Of a DNA stretch of 64,000 bases, positions 8,431 through 17,556 are shown in pieces. The position numbers and the translations under genes were made by a program. A model generated the notes under the pieces. That model did not search any database, was not told the origin of the DNA, and saw nothing but the letters and a program-made list of their open reading frames with translations. Each line of letters starts with the position of its first letter. Positions within the stretch are counted from its first letter, which is position 1. The stretch comes from Leucobacter allii. Its GTDB lineage: Bacteria; Actinomycetota; Actinomycetes; Actinomycetales; Microbacteriaceae. The DNA lies in NCBI RefSeq assembly GCF_022919155.1, contig NZ_CP095045.1, positions 2,542,001 through 2,606,000 on the forward strand. The letters run 5' to 3'.

Positions 8431-11400
8431 TCAGCGTTGCGGTGCGTCCCTGCCCGTGTTCGGCGCGGCCGGCGTGTGCCCGGTGGGGTCGTCGGTGGCG
8501 GTGCAGAGGATCTCGAGGTGCGCGCTAGCGCGCCGGTAGTCCAGGCACTGGGCGTCGTTGTCTGGGTCGGGGCCGAGCGGGTCGGTGCCGGTGATGCGCC
8601 ACCGGTCACGGTAGGCCGCGATCACCCGCAGCGACGCCTGCTGCTGCACACTCTCCGGCTCCGGCAGTCCGGTCAGCCAGGGCTCGTGCTGGTCGCGGGC
8701 GCGGTCGAGGGCGGCTTGGGCGCGCTGCTCGATCAGGGCCTCGCGCTCGGACAATCCCGCCTGGTCGTCTTGGTTCATTGCTCCTTGTGCGCGTGGGATG
8801 AGGCCGGCAATGAGCCCGGGCCGCGGCGGCGGGGACGGCTGGTAGCGGTCGGCGAGGCGGGTGACGCGGTGGCGGAGCAGGGAGCCGATGTCCTCGACGT
8901 TCTCCAGTCTCCCGGCCCGGACGACCGCGGTCAGGAGCTGCTCGACCCTGTGACCAGAGGCCTCCAGGCGGCGTAGTTCGGCCGAGAGGACGCCGAAGGA
9001 GTCCGCATCCGCGACTTCCGTTAGCTGCTCGCCGGTGAGGCCGGCGTGGGTGAGGACGGTGAGCCATCGGTTGGCTTGGGCTTCGACCGCGATGGTCTCG
9101 TACTCGGCGGCGAGCTGCGCGATCGAGGAAGCGTCCTCGTGTTCCTGCTCGATCATCTCGTGCGCGGAGACCTCAACGCCGGTGTGCTGCACGATCCCGT
9201 ACAGCACCGACCGCCCGCTCATCTCCAGATCGTCGCGGAACTGGTGCTGCTCGAGGTGCGCCTGGTCGGTGGCGACGTAGACGTGGTTGGCTTCCCGGCC
9301 GCGGGTCATCGACACGTACAGGCTCTCCCGGGTCATCTCAGGGGAATGCACGATCGCATGCGCCGTGTCCACGGTCGACCCCTGCGCGCGATGGGCCGTG
9401 ACGGCGTAGGCGAGCTCGAGCTCGTCAGCGACATAGGAGGCCGGCAGCGTGATCGTGGTGCGCCATCTCGAATTCTCCCGTCGGACGGCGACCGAGCCGT
9501 CCTCGCGGGTGCCTGTGACGATCCACCGGTCGCCGTTTTTCACCCAGCCTCGGCCGAGCGCGAGTCGCCGCTCGTTGCGTCGGGTGACGACCACGTCCCC
9601 GCGGGAGGCGTGGTTCCCGTCATGCAGGGTCACCCCGGGCTCGTCGACGACCTCGCCGGTCGCGATGCGGTCGAGGCGGGCGCGGGCATTCAGGGCGGAG
9701 ACGGTGTCGATGGTCTCCGCGATCAACTGCGATGCCTTGCCTGCCTGCTGGTCGGCGCGCCACGCCTGGTAGGCCTCCTCGAGGATGTCGTCGTAGTCGC
9801 CGTCATGCACCCGGTCCCGGTTGATGTACTCATCGATCGCCTCCGCGTCCCCGAGGCGCAGGGCGAGGGAAGTGCGCTTCTCCCAGGCGTGGCGGAAGCG
9901 GTGCAGCTCGGCCAGGCGCGCCACGTCTGGGCGGTCGCGGACGATCAGCCCGAACGCCCCACCAGCGTCCACGGCCGAGAGCTGGTGCGGGTCACCGACC
10001 AGGAGGATCTTCGCCCCGACCTGCCTGGCGTGGGCGGTGAGCTGGTCCAGAGCGAGAGTCCCGGCCAGGGACGCCTCGTCGACGATGAGCAGCTGCCCGG
10101 CCTGCAGGTCCCAGGCGCCGCGGCGGTGCTCGAACAGCCACTTCGCCGTGTTCTCCGTCTGGATGCCGAGGTCTTCCCCCAGGACAGCTGCAGCGACGGC
10201 CGACGGCGCGAGCCCGACCACGCTGCCAAGCCCGTGTTCGGTCTCCCAGGCGCGGCGCAGGGCCTTCATGGTGGAGGTCTTCCCCGACCCGGCGGGTCCG
10301 ACCAGGACGTCGAGGACGCGGCCGGAGACCCCGATCTGGCTGATCGCCTGCTCCTGATCGATCGACAGCACCGGCTCACCCCGGCTCGCTGGGGTGCGGG
10401 CCGCGTGCTCGAGTGCCTGCAGCGTGACGGTGGGGGCGTCGCGGTCGCGGGAGGCGGCCAGGAGCCGGTCCTCCGCAGCGAGCAGGTCCGTCGAGGAGTA
10501 CACGGTCGCATGCCGGGGCCGGAACGCACTCGACCCATCCGAGCGCAGAAACCTCTCCGGCGTCGAAGCCAGCTCGGGCGGAGTGAGGGCGAGGGAGGCC
10601 TGTTCGGCGGCATCGGTGATCATCCCAACGATGGCGTCACGGTCCTCCGCCGAGGCGAAACGCCACGGCATCGACTGCCGGACCGCCTCAGCGTGGAGGT
10701 TCCACCGCCGCCACGTCGACCGGCGGTCCGCGACCGTCGCGACCACGATGTCGGCGAGCTCCGTGATCGTGTCGGACGGGAGGTCATCGGCCCGAAGCAG
10801 CGGCTCCGACTCCGCACCCGCGAGCATCTCTCGCGCCCACGCCAACGGGTCGGCGTCCAGTGTCGCTTCGGCGCGTTCCCGCCACCTGGTCGTGAGGTCG
10901 GCCAGGGAGTGGTGCTCCTTCTCAGGGCGGGTCTCCAGGGTGGCTTGCTGGCGGATCTGCCACAGCACCTTCGACGACGGCTTACGGCCATGCTTGGCGA
11001 CATACTCATCCACCAGGCGGTTCTTGGCGTCTTCGATGTCGCGGGTGCGGGAGGAGAACTCGTCCATCAGCTCCTGCGGGACGTCGGCGATCTCCCACGC
11101 CGTGGACCTGCCGGGTCCTCGCTCCCGGGCTTCCCACTTCGCCTCCAGCGCGCGGGCGAGGTGATCGGACAGGACGGCGTTGTAGTGCTCCGACAGCCCC
11201 GTGACCGCGTTGTGCAGGGCGCGAGAATCCAGCGTCCTCCACTTCCCATCGCGGACAGCCTGGACACGGTTCGCAACCACCAGATGCGTGTGCAACTGCG
11301 GATCGGACGAGCGGCTGTCGTAGTGATCGTAAGCGGTGGCCAGCAGACCACGGATCTCCACCTGGGCTACCGCACCGCGGGGGCCAGCCGCGCCAACGCG

Positions 11401-11961
11401 GGTCATCGCGACATCGCGTTCGATCAGGTCGATGACGTCGTTCATCGCCGCATGATGCGCCTCCGCGATCAGCGCCTGCGTGCCCGCATCCGAGACCGCC
11501 CAGAGCGTCGAGACCGACTTCGGCACGGAGAAGGTCAGATCGAACCCCGCCACCGGGGCCGCGACCGGCTTCGCGGCCTCCTCCGCCTCGATCCGCGCCG
11601 TCTCCGCTGCCCGCTCATCACCGGTCAGCGAGTTGGGGAGCTGATCGACGCGGGCCTGGACCCGCTCTTTCTCCGGGACGAACGTACGGAACGGGCGGCC
11701 CAGGGGCGTATCCGTCACCGGATCATGCCCATGGCCCAAGAGCCGTCGGAGCTGTTCCTCGGACACCTGAGAGCCAGGAGCGACAGGCTGCTCGAGACCG
11801 GCCAGTCCCGACCCGTGCCAGCGGCCCGGCGGGGTCCCGGACTGCTCGTAGTAGCGCGTCAGCGCGGTCGCCGCGTCCCGGTCACCATCACCGACGACCA
11901 CGCTGTTCAGCAAGTACCGATACCCCTGCCCGGCCGTCATCACCCGAATCGAGATCGTCAC
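8431..11961 (-). CDS. MobF-family relaxase/helicase (TrwC/TraI type)
   Basis: 1176 aa. The N-terminal HUH relaxase domain shows the expected start 'TISIRVMTAGQGYRYLL', a tyrosine pair in TRYYEQSG and the metal-binding histidines in QLHTHLVVANR. The C-terminal SF1 helicase half has Walker A VGPAGSGKTSTMKAL, Walker B VDEASLAG and a late motif AYAVTAHRAQGSTVD. The protein would nick at oriT, stay covalently bound to the 5' end and unwind the strand for transfer. I place the start at GTG 11961, matching the family N-terminus, rather than TTG 11979. No coupling protein or mating-pair genes are visible in the window, so transfer would need help from elsewhere. Confidence 0.93.
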   Translation of the reverse strand: MTISIRVMTAGQGYRYLLNSVVVGDGDRDAATALTRYYEQSGTPPGRWHGSGLAGLEQPVAPGSQVSEEQLRRLLGHGHDPVTDTPLGRPFRTFVPEKERVQARVDQLPNSLTGDERAAETARIEAEEAAKPVAAPVAGFDLTFSVPKSVSTLWAVSDAGTQALIAEAHHAAMNDVIDLIERDVAMTRVGAAGPRGAVAQVEIRGLLATAYDHYDSRSSDPQLHTHLVVANRVQAVRDGKWRTLDSRALHNAVTGLSEHYNAVLSDHLARALEAKWEARERGPGRSTAWEIADVPQELMDEFSSRTRDIEDAKNRLVDEYVAKHGRKPSSKVLWQIRQQATLETRPEKEHHSLADLTTRWRERAEATLDADPLAWAREMLAGAESEPLLRADDLPSDTITELADIVVATVADRRSTWRRWNLHAEAVRQSMPWRFASAEDRDAIVGMITDAAEQASLALTPPELASTPERFLRSDGSSAFRPRHATVYSSTDLLAAEDRLLAASRDRDAPTVTLQALEHAARTPASRGEPVLSIDQEQAISQIGVSGRVLDVLVGPAGSGKTSTMKALRRAWETEHGLGSVVGLAPSAVAAAVLGEDLGIQTENTAKWLFEHRRGAWDLQAGQLLIVDEASLAGTLALDQLTAHARQVGAKILLVGDPHQLSAVDAGGAFGLIVRDRPDVARLAELHRFRHAWEKRTSLALRLGDAEAIDEYINRDRVHDGDYDDILEEAYQAWRADQQAGKASQLIAETIDTVSALNARARLDRIATGEVVDEPGVTLHDGNHASRGDVVVTRRNERRLALGRGWVKNGDRWIVTGTREDGSVAVRRENSRWRTTITLPASYVADELELAYAVTAHRAQGSTVDTAHAIVHSPEMTRESLYVSMTRGREANHVYVATDQAHLEQHQFRDDLEMSGRSVLYGIVQHTGVEVSAHEMIEQEHEDASSIAQLAAEYETIAVEAQANRWLTVLTHAGLTGEQLTEVADADSFGVLSAELRRLEASGHRVEQLLTAVVRAGRLENVEDIGSLLRHRVTRLADRYQPSPPPRPGLIAGLIPRAQGAMNQDDQAGLSEREALIEQRAQAALDRARDQHEPWLTGLPEPESVQQQASLRVIAAYRDRWRITGTDPLGPDPDNDAQCLDYRRASAHLEILCTATDDPTGHTPAAPNTGRDAPQR

Positions 11962-12041
11962 ACAGGCCAGGTACGCCAACTGAAGGTGCCACCACTAGCT
12001 AGTCACTGCGCTGCTGCACGAGTCCTGAGACTCTTGTCCTG

Positions 12042-12060
12042 CCGGGCGCGGTGCGCCCGG
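12042..12060 (-). terminator. Hairpin downstream of ABC permease gene
   Basis: CCGGGCGC-ggt-GCGCCCGG, a perfect 8-bp stem just past the stop codon at 12067 of the minus-strand ABC operon. It probably ends that operon before the relaxase gene. Confidence 0.55.
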
Positions 12061-12066
12061 GGCAAG

Positions 12067-13383
12067 TCACTCGTAGCGCAGTGCGACGACGGGGTCCTTC
12101 CGGGCAGCGCGGGCTGCGGGCAGCGTCCCGGCGAGGAAGGCGATGCCCATCACAACGATCGCCATGCCTCCGACGGTCAGAGGGTCGAAGGCGATCACGG
12201 TCAGGCCGGGAAGATCGGAGAACAGACTCGTGGAGAGGGCTTCGCTGATAGCGGTGCCGATCGCGATCGCCGCGCCCGCGCCTATGAGACTGCCGAGCAG
12301 TCCGATGAACACGGCCTCGAGGCTGAACAGAGCAAACACCCGGCCGGAGCCCAATCCCATCGCCTTCATCAGCCCGATGTCGCGGGTGCGCTCCTGCACG
12401 GACATGTACAGGGTGTTGACGATGCCGAAGCTAGCCGCGAGCAGCGCGATCGCGGCAAAGGCGTTGAGTACGAGGACGATGGCATCGATGACGGTCCGGA
12501 ATGCGCCGAGCTGATCGGCGACGGTCGTTCCCGTGAATCCGGCCTCGTCGAGCGCGGACTTCAGGGCCTCCACATCTTCCTCACTCGCGTCGGGGTCGTA
12601 CCAGGCGCTGGCGCTGGCGTACCGATACTGCTGGTCTTCGGGCACACCGGTGTTCTGTAGGTCCCACAGCTCCTCGGTTAGCGCGTCGTTCGGGATCAGG
12701 CTGGATCCCGCGCCTGCCAGCGCTTCCTCGGCTACTCCGGTGACGGTCGCGGTGACGGTGTGCTGGGTGCGTACGCCGTCGCTGAGGGCGATGGTCAGGT
12801 CCTGGCCGAGCGCGTCCTCAACTGAGGCGAAGCCGAAGGCGTCGACGTAGTCGATGGGTATGACGACCTCGAGGTCCTCGGAGTCGTCGGGCACTTCGCC
12901 GGCGGCAAGCTGGACGGTCTGGCCAGGCACGAGGCTCCCGACGGACACGGTGTACCGGACGCCGTCGCTGTGCTGGGCATAGTCGACGGTGATCGAGCGG
13001 GTCGGTTCGACGCGCAGCACGCCAGGAACGCGGGCGAGCTCGTCGAGATCCTCGGGAGTGAGCGCAGTCGTAGTCGAAGACATGCCCGGGGCCGCCTGGC
13101 CTTGCCCGGCGGGGACGGCGTCGGGGTCGTACTCGACCGGCCCGTCTGAGCTGCCGAAGCCTCCGTCGGTCTGCGCGCCGGAGTCCTTGGTCACTGTCAT
13201 GACGTCGCTCGCCCCGATGCCTGCAACGGTGTCGTCGATGTATCGGTTGATACCGGTGCCGAGTCCGCTGGTCAGTGTCAGGGTGAAGGCGCCGACGAAG
13301 ATCGCCAGGACCGTCAGCAGCGTTCGGGTCTTCGACCGCAGGGTGTTCGTCATGGCGGTGCCGATGATGTCGAGGGCTCTCAT
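12067..13383 (-). CDS. ABC transporter permease, MacB/FtsX-like
   Basis: 438 aa. One N-terminal transmembrane helix (TLLTVLAIFVGAFTLTLTSG) is followed by a large extracytoplasmic MacB-PCD-like region of about 250 residues and three C-terminal helices with the FtsX-type segment ('NTLYMSVQERTRDIGLMKAM'). This topology is typical of MacB/LolC-type mechanotransmission permeases, which move peptides, lipids or toxic compounds without a classical transport channel. It overlaps the ATPase gene by 4 bp and closes the four-gene operon 12067-15555. Confidence 0.9.
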   Translation of the reverse strand: MRALDIIGTAMTNTLRSKTRTLLTVLAIFVGAFTLTLTSGLGTGINRYIDDTVAGIGASDVMTVTKDSGAQTDGGFGSSDGPVEYDPDAVPAGQGQAAPGMSSTTTALTPEDLDELARVPGVLRVEPTRSITVDYAQHSDGVRYTVSVGSLVPGQTVQLAAGEVPDDSEDLEVVIPIDYVDAFGFASVEDALGQDLTIALSDGVRTQHTVTATVTGVAEEALAGAGSSLIPNDALTEELWDLQNTGVPEDQQYRYASASAWYDPDASEEDVEALKSALDEAGFTGTTVADQLGAFRTVIDAIVLVLNAFAAIALLAASFGIVNTLYMSVQERTRDIGLMKAMGLGSGRVFALFSLEAVFIGLLGSLIGAGAAIAIGTAISEALSTSLFSDLPGLTVIAFDPLTVGGMAIVVMGIAFLAGTLPAARAARKDPVVALRYE

Positions 13384-14099
13384 CGCCGGCTCCCTTCGGC
13401 GAATGCGACGGCGTCGTCGGAGACGATTCGGCCGTCGCTGATTTGGATGCGGCGGTCGCAGCGCGCGGCGAGCTCGTCGTCGTGGGTGACGACGATCAAC
13501 GTGATTCCTTGGTCTCGGTTGAGCCCGAACAGGATGTCCTCGACAATCGCGCCCGTGGCTGTGTCGAGGTTACCGGTGGGCTCGTCGGCGAAGATGACAC
13601 GCGGGTTGTTGATCAGAGCGCGGGCGATCACGGCGCGCTGCTTCTGGCCTCCGGAGAGGGCGGTCGCTTTGTTCTTTGCTTTGTCGGCGAGGTCGAGCTG
13701 CTCCAGTACCGACATCCCTCGACGGCGGCGTTCGGATCGGCCGACTCCGGCGATCTTGAGCGGCAGGATCACGTTCTCCAGCACCGTCTGGTTGGCGGTG
13801 AGGAAGAACTGCTGGAACACGAAGCCAAAGGTGGCGTTGCGGGTTCGGCCCAACCTGCGGCCCTTCAGCGAGGACGTCTCGACACCGGCGAGGGCGAGAC
13901 TGCCGGTGTCGGGGGTGTCCAGTAGGGCGAGGATGTGCATGAGGGTCGACTTGCCCGAACCGGACTTTCCGACGATCGCAACGCTTTCGCCCTCCTGAAC
14001 GTCGAAGGCGACGTCCGTCAGGGCCCGAAATCGGTTCTGGCCGGTGCCGTAGCTCTTCGTCAGGCCCCGGACTTCGATGAGCGCGGTCCTCTCGGTCAT
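13380..14099 (-). CDS. ABC transporter ATP-binding protein (MacB/LolD class)
   Basis: 239 aa with Walker A GKSGSGKSTL, Q-loop in FGFVFQQFFL, signature LSGGQKQR, Walker B VIFADEPTGNLD and switch His in VVTHD. All catalytic residues are intact. I use ATG 14099 (MTERTALIEVRG), 2 bp after the alarmone synthetase stop, rather than the longer frame to 14147. It powers the adjacent permease; the substrate is unknown. Confidence 0.93.
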   Translation of the reverse strand: MTERTALIEVRGLTKSYGTGQNRFRALTDVAFDVQEGESVAIVGKSGSGKSTLMHILALLDTPDTGSLALAGVETSSLKGRRLGRTRNATFGFVFQQFFLTANQTVLENVILPLKIAGVGRSERRRRGMSVLEQLDLADKAKNKATALSGGQKQRAVIARALINNPRVIFADEPTGNLDTATGAIVEDILFGLNRDQGITLIVVTHDDELAARCDRRIQISDGRIVSDDAVAFAEGSRR

Positions 14100-14101
14100 G
14101 C

Positions 14102-14905
14102 CTATTCCTCCCGGTGCATGGCGTGCCCGTCGCGGGTGCTGTTCCACAGCCGCATCAACATTTGGTCGTCCAGGCCTTCCTCGTCCTCGTCCGTCGTCGG
14201 CTCCCGGGCCTCGCGCACCTCGGCGTACAGGCCTTCCATCTGCTCGTCGAGCCGCTCGGACGCCTTCGCTGCCGCGGTCAGGCGTTCAACGAGGCGTGGC
14301 GGGACCTCGCCCTCGTACTTGTAGTGAATCTTGTGCTCCAAGCTTGCCCAGAAGTCCATCGCGATGGTGCGGACCTGCACTTCGACCGGTACATGTACCG
14401 GCCCAGTCGACAGGAAAACGGGGATCTCGACCAGCGCGTGCAGGCTCTTGTAGCCATTGGGCTTGGGTGCCTTGATGTAGTCCTTGACCGAGAGCACTCG
14501 AACGTCGGCCTGCGCGGTGAGGGCGTCGAGGACGCGGTAGGTGTCAGCGATGAAACTGCACGTGATCCTCACGCCGGCGATGTCTTTGACACCTTCCCGG
14601 ATACTCGCTGGGGTCGGGTCGACGCCGAGCCGGATCGCCTTGTGCAGCGTGCTCGCCGGAGTCTTCACCCGCGAGTTCACGTGCTCGATGGGGTTGTAGC
14701 GGCGAAGTCGCACGAATTCTTGGCGGAGGATGGAGATCTTGGTGAGGACCTCTTCTACTGCGAACTCACTCTCCATTTGGATCAGCTCGAACTCGCGGCG
14801 CAGCTGCCGTGCCGCCGCCACCATGTCAGCGCCCGGCAACTCGGGCCCGTCCGGCATTGGCGTCGCCTCGTTCGCGACGGGCCCCGCGCCCGCCTCTGCG
14901 TTCAC
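14102..14905 (-). CDS. Small alarmone synthetase (RelQ-like GTP pyrophosphokinase)
   Basis: 267 aa, synthetase-only RelA/SpoT homologue. Visible are the ATP-binding RVKTPAS (R-x-K-x3-S), the Mg2+-binding Asp in KDIAGVRITC, the G-loop tyrosine in KAPKPNGYKSLH and EVQVRT, plus the Glu in SLEHKIHYKY. There is no HD hydrolase, TGS or ACT domain, and the length fits RelQ-type enzymes. It would make (p)ppGpp from ATP and GDP/GTP. The start is GTG, 2 bp after the NmrA-like gene's stop, and it ends 2 bp before the ABC ATPase, so it is co-translated within a transporter operon. This setting is unusual. Confidence 0.9.
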   Translation of the reverse strand: MNAEAGAGPVANEATPMPDGPELPGADMVAAARQLRREFELIQMESEFAVEEVLTKISILRQEFVRLRRYNPIEHVNSRVKTPASTLHKAIRLGVDPTPASIREGVKDIAGVRITCSFIADTYRVLDALTAQADVRVLSVKDYIKAPKPNGYKSLHALVEIPVFLSTGPVHVPVEVQVRTIAMDFWASLEHKIHYKYEGEVPPRLVERLTAAAKASERLDEQMEGLYAEVREAREPTTDEDEEGLDDQMLMRLWNSTRDGHAMHREE

Positions 14906-14907
14906 GA

Positions 14908-15555
14908 TCAGGCGACCTGGACTGCGGAGGTGAGGAGCATCTGCTTTCCGATAGTGGCGGGATCCTCGATCATCGCCAGCATCGCCGCGGCCACGTCGGA
15001 GCGGCGCGTGCGGGGCGCGCGCGGCATCTTCGTCCCGCTCTTAGCGTCGACGATCAGCGGCCTCGCGGTGCGCGGCGCGTCAGACAGCGGACCGGGGTGC
15101 ACAGTGGTCCAGTCCAGACCGCTGCCGGCGAGCTGAGACTCACCGGCAACATGGTCGCGGAAGTTCGCGGCGAGGAAGGTCCGGCACCCGAACCGGTACG
15201 GGTAGCGAGTGTTGGCGAAGGTGTCGCCCACTCCCAGCGCCGAGAGCACCACGACACGCTTGACGCCGTTGGCCTTCGCGGCGGCGATCACAGGCGGGAC
15301 GGCGGTGGCCATGATCGGTGCGTTGTGCTGACTGATCTTCGGCCCCAACGCCACCGCGACGGCGTCACACCCATCCAACGCGCGAGTCAACGCCTCACGG
15401 TCATCAAGCTGTCCTCCGACGATGCTGAGCCCCTCGCGTGAGGTGAGGGCGTCGGGTCGGCGCACGTACGCCACGACCTCGTGGCCGGCGTCCAGCGCCT
15501 GGCTCATGAGCTCGGTGCCGGTCCGTCCGGTGGCACCCAACAGTGCGATCTTCAT
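14908..15555 (-). CDS. NAD(P)-binding Rossmann protein, NmrA/atypical SDR type
   Basis: 215 aa beginning MKIALLGATGRTGTELM, with the GxTGxxG nucleotide-binding motif of atypical SDRs, and later VVVLSALGVGD and the GLDWTTVHPGPLSD segment common in NAD(P)H-binding flavin-reductase-like proteins. It lacks an obvious YxxxK pair. I moved the start from 15828 to ATG 15555 because the extra residues are not family-like. It is the first gene of the tight operon with the alarmone synthetase and ABC exporter and sits 101 bp downstream of the TetR gene. Confidence 0.85.
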   Translation of the reverse strand: MKIALLGATGRTGTELMSQALDAGHEVVAYVRRPDALTSREGLSIVGGQLDDREALTRALDGCDAVAVALGPKISQHNAPIMATAVPPVIAAAKANGVKRVVVLSALGVGDTFANTRYPYRFGCRTFLAANFRDHVAGESQLAGSGLDWTTVHPGPLSDAPRTARPLIVDAKSGTKMPRAPRTRRSDVAAAMLAMIEDPATIGKQMLLTSAVQVA

Positions 15556-15656
15556 ATCCGTACTCCTTCTGCTATGTCGGCCAGCTGCATAGCGGGCCGA
15601 TCTGGTTGTTCTGCGTGGCGGTCCATCTATTCGGCACGTTCCAGGCGTCGAGGCGC

Positions 15657-16241
15657 TCAGGGGTCGAGGGTCTGCGCGAGAGCGTCGAGGAAGGCCCGCT
15701 CGTCGAAGTCGGGCATCGTCAGCCGTTGCAAGATGAATCCGGGAATGACCGCGACCAGCACCGGGGCTAGTCGAGAAGCCCAGGTGCCGGGGTCGTCTCC
15801 CGCACGCTCGGGATGAGAGGTTCCCCACTCGGTCAGCTCGGCGCGCAGCAGGTCGCCGAGGCTGGCGAACACCCCCGCTACGGCGGCGCGCGCCTCGGGC
15901 TCCACGGCCGCCTCGGCCCAGACTTGTGGGGCGATGGTGTGGATCTCTTCGCCCAGGTCGGTGATCACCGAGCTCAGCAGCTCCCCAGGCGGACGTGGTG
16001 TGTCCGGGCTGGCCTGCGTGATTGCCGTCGTTCGGGTCGCGAACGTGCGCTTGACCACGGCATGGAAGAGCTCTTCCTTGCCGGAGTAGTAGCTGTAGAT
16101 CGCTCCGGCTGACAGGCCGGACTCTTTGATGATCTGGGTGATCGACGACCCCCGGTAGCCGTGGGCGGCGAACACGCGCTGCGCGGCGTCGAGGATCTCG
16201 CCGCGGCGGGCGGCTCGATGGGCTTCGCTGACTTTGGGCAT
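15657..16241 (-). CDS. TetR-family transcriptional regulator (TetR-1)
   Basis: 194 aa. The N-terminal HTH (ILDAAQRVFAAHGYRGSSIT, then GLSAGAIYSYYSGKEEL) is canonical. The C-terminal ligand domain ends with LDALAQTLDP. ATG 16241 is preceded by a palindrome AAAGAACGAG-c-CTTCGTTTTT at 16257-16278 that recurs nearly unchanged before the membrane protein at 18637, which identifies the probable operator and target. It heads the minus-strand cluster leading into the NmrA/alarmone/ABC operon, so it may control those genes too. Confidence 0.9.
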   Translation of the reverse strand: MPKVSEAHRAARRGEILDAAQRVFAAHGYRGSSITQIIKESGLSAGAIYSYYSGKEELFHAVVKRTFATRTTAITQASPDTPRPPGELLSSVITDLGEEIHTIAPQVWAEAAVEPEARAAVAGVFASLGDLLRAELTEWGTSHPERAGDDPGTWASRLAPVLVAVIPGFILQRLTMPDFDERAFLDALAQTLDP

Positions 16242-16255
16242 GGCCCGATCATACC

Positions 16256-16278
16256 ATAAAGAACGAGCCTTCGTTTTT
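16256..16278. promoter_or_regulatory. Operator O1 of TetR-1 (autoregulatory)
   Basis: ATAAAGAACGAG-c-CTTCGTTTTT, an inverted repeat about 15 bp upstream of the TetR-1 start. It overlaps the probable -10 region TATGGT/TATGAT on the minus strand. A 23-nt copy with one difference lies at 18599-18621. Confidence 0.75.
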
Positions 16279-16755
16279 CTTGTGGTGCACCGCACACGCT
16301 GAGGGCCACTCCGCAACGGGCCCGTCCGGCTCCGGGTGCGCTCGAGGAGGAGCGAACGCGTTGGTAAATGCGCCACCGCAAGGAGGCATTCCGGGGACAC
16401 CCTCCCGCCCCATCCGTCGATAGAACACTGCCCCCCGCCTGCGGTGCCCAGATGAGCGAGGCGGCACACCCCCGCACGCCGCGTCGCGCCTGGCTGGCGC
16501 CCGCCCGAGGAGCCCATTGCATAAACGGACATCTGTCCGGTATGCTACCAGGAAGAGAAGATGCCAACCAGATCGGATGGCTGCAGCGGCACCGCGTGTG
16601 GTCAAGACCCGACGGCACTGCCAGGGATGAGGCCTGGCGCAGCGATGACGCCGTCAGTACTCATGGGCGGGCGTGCTGCAGACTTGATCAGATCCGGGCA
16701 CGCATGGCCTCGGCACTCTTCCTCCTGGAACCCGCCGATGAAAGGACCACCGCCC
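16279..16755. other. Intergenic/leader region between TetR-1 and the siderophore-interacting protein
   Basis: Holds the site A promoter. An ATG at 16561 with a very good Shine-Dalgarno opens an in-frame extension of 65 codons into the next gene, but its residues (MPTRSDGCSGTACGQDPTAL...) look non-coding. It may be the leader of a gene that was deleted, or a genuinely translated extension. Confidence 0.4.
16517..16546 (+). promoter_or_regulatory. Promoter with embedded TetR-2 operator (site A), before the siderophore-interacting protein
   Basis: -35 TTGCAT and -10 TATGCT flank an 18-bp spacer that contains CGGACA-TC-TGTCCG (16526-16539), a perfect 14-bp palindrome. A strong Shine-Dalgarno AGGAAGAG follows at 16549-16556. 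Confidence 0.8.
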
Positions 16756-17556
16756 GTGACCGCCTCGCCGCGCGCTTTCGAACTAGTACGTCACCCCGTC
16801 GACCTCAAAATCCGGTCAGTGAAGCTCGCCGCCCGCGAGTGGCTGGCCGAGGACTACGTGCGCATCCGTCTTGAGGGTGAGGACTTGCTGGACTTTTCCC
16901 TCCCCGGGCAGGATGATCACCTGCGGATCTTCCCGGGCCAGGAGCGCGTCGAGTCCTTCGATGTGATGCGTTCGCTTCCCAGCCGCGAATACACCCCGCT
17001 GTACTGGGGCTCGACGGACCACGGTGGCTGGCTGGATCTGGAGTTCGCCGTACACGGCCAGGAGAGTCTCGCGGCCCGGTGGGCCGCGGAGGCCTCCCTG
17101 GGCACGCCGGCTGTCCTCGGCGGCCCGCGGGGTTCGCTGCAGGTCCAAGGCCAGCCCGACGGATGGTTGCTTGCGGGCGACGAGACGGCGATCCCGCAGA
17201 TCCGCCGGTACGCCGCGCTCATCGCCGAAGGCGCCCCGGCCACCGTCCTCATCGAGGTCCCCGACGCCGCCCACGAGGTCACGATCGACACGGTCGCGCC
17301 GGTCCAGTACGTCCACCGTGGCGAGGCACCTGCCGGCTCTGCCCTCGAGGCCCGGCTCGATGCGGTCACCGCCGATGAGCGACCCGAGGGCGACGTGTTC
17401 GGGTTCGTCGCGGCCGAGCAGTCCATCGTCCGTCCAGCCCGCGCACTCCTCGCCAACCGGTGGAGGATCGACTCGGACCGGTTCGTCGTGAAGGGCTATT
17501 GGAAGCGCGGCGAGGCCGAGTACCACGCCCCGCACGTCGCCCCTCCCACGGAGTGA
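16756..17556 (+). CDS. Siderophore-interacting protein (SIP) family flavin/NAD(P)H-dependent ferric reductase
   Basis: 266 aa. The FAD-binding beta-barrel half contains VRIRLEGEDLLDFSLPGQDDH (given in part) and the conserved REYTPLYW (R-x-Y-T FAD motif). The C-terminal half has the SIP signature GWLLAGDETAIPQI and ends in VKGYWKRGEAEYH. SIP enzymes release iron from ferric siderophores using NAD(P)H. In this block a more general flavin-linked reductase role is also possible. The GTG start at 16756 with AAAGGA 9 bp upstream gives the family's usual length; ATG 16738 and ATG 16561 are alternatives in the same frame. Controlled by the site A promoter. Confidence 0.9.
   Translation: MTASPRAFELVRHPVDLKIRSVKLAAREWLAEDYVRIRLEGEDLLDFSLPGQDDHLRIFPGQERVESFDVMRSLPSREYTPLYWGSTDHGGWLDLEFAVHGQESLAARWAAEASLGTPAVLGGPRGSLQVQGQPDGWLLAGDETAIPQIRRYAALIAEGAPATVLIEVPDAAHEVTIDTVAPVQYVHRGEAPAGSALEARLDAVTADERPEGDVFGFVAAEQSIVRPARALLANRWRIDSDRFVVKGYWKRGEAEYHAPHVAPPTE

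Noticed and set aside
11962..12041. oriT next to the relaxase gene
   Set aside because: Short repeats (CTAGCTAG, GAGTC/GACTC) are present, but nothing matches a known MobF nick region, so I do not call it.
9046..12660. 1204-codon open frame on the plus strand
   Set aside because: It is antisense to the MobF relaxase and ABC permease, with no family-like sequence. It is long only because of the high GC content.
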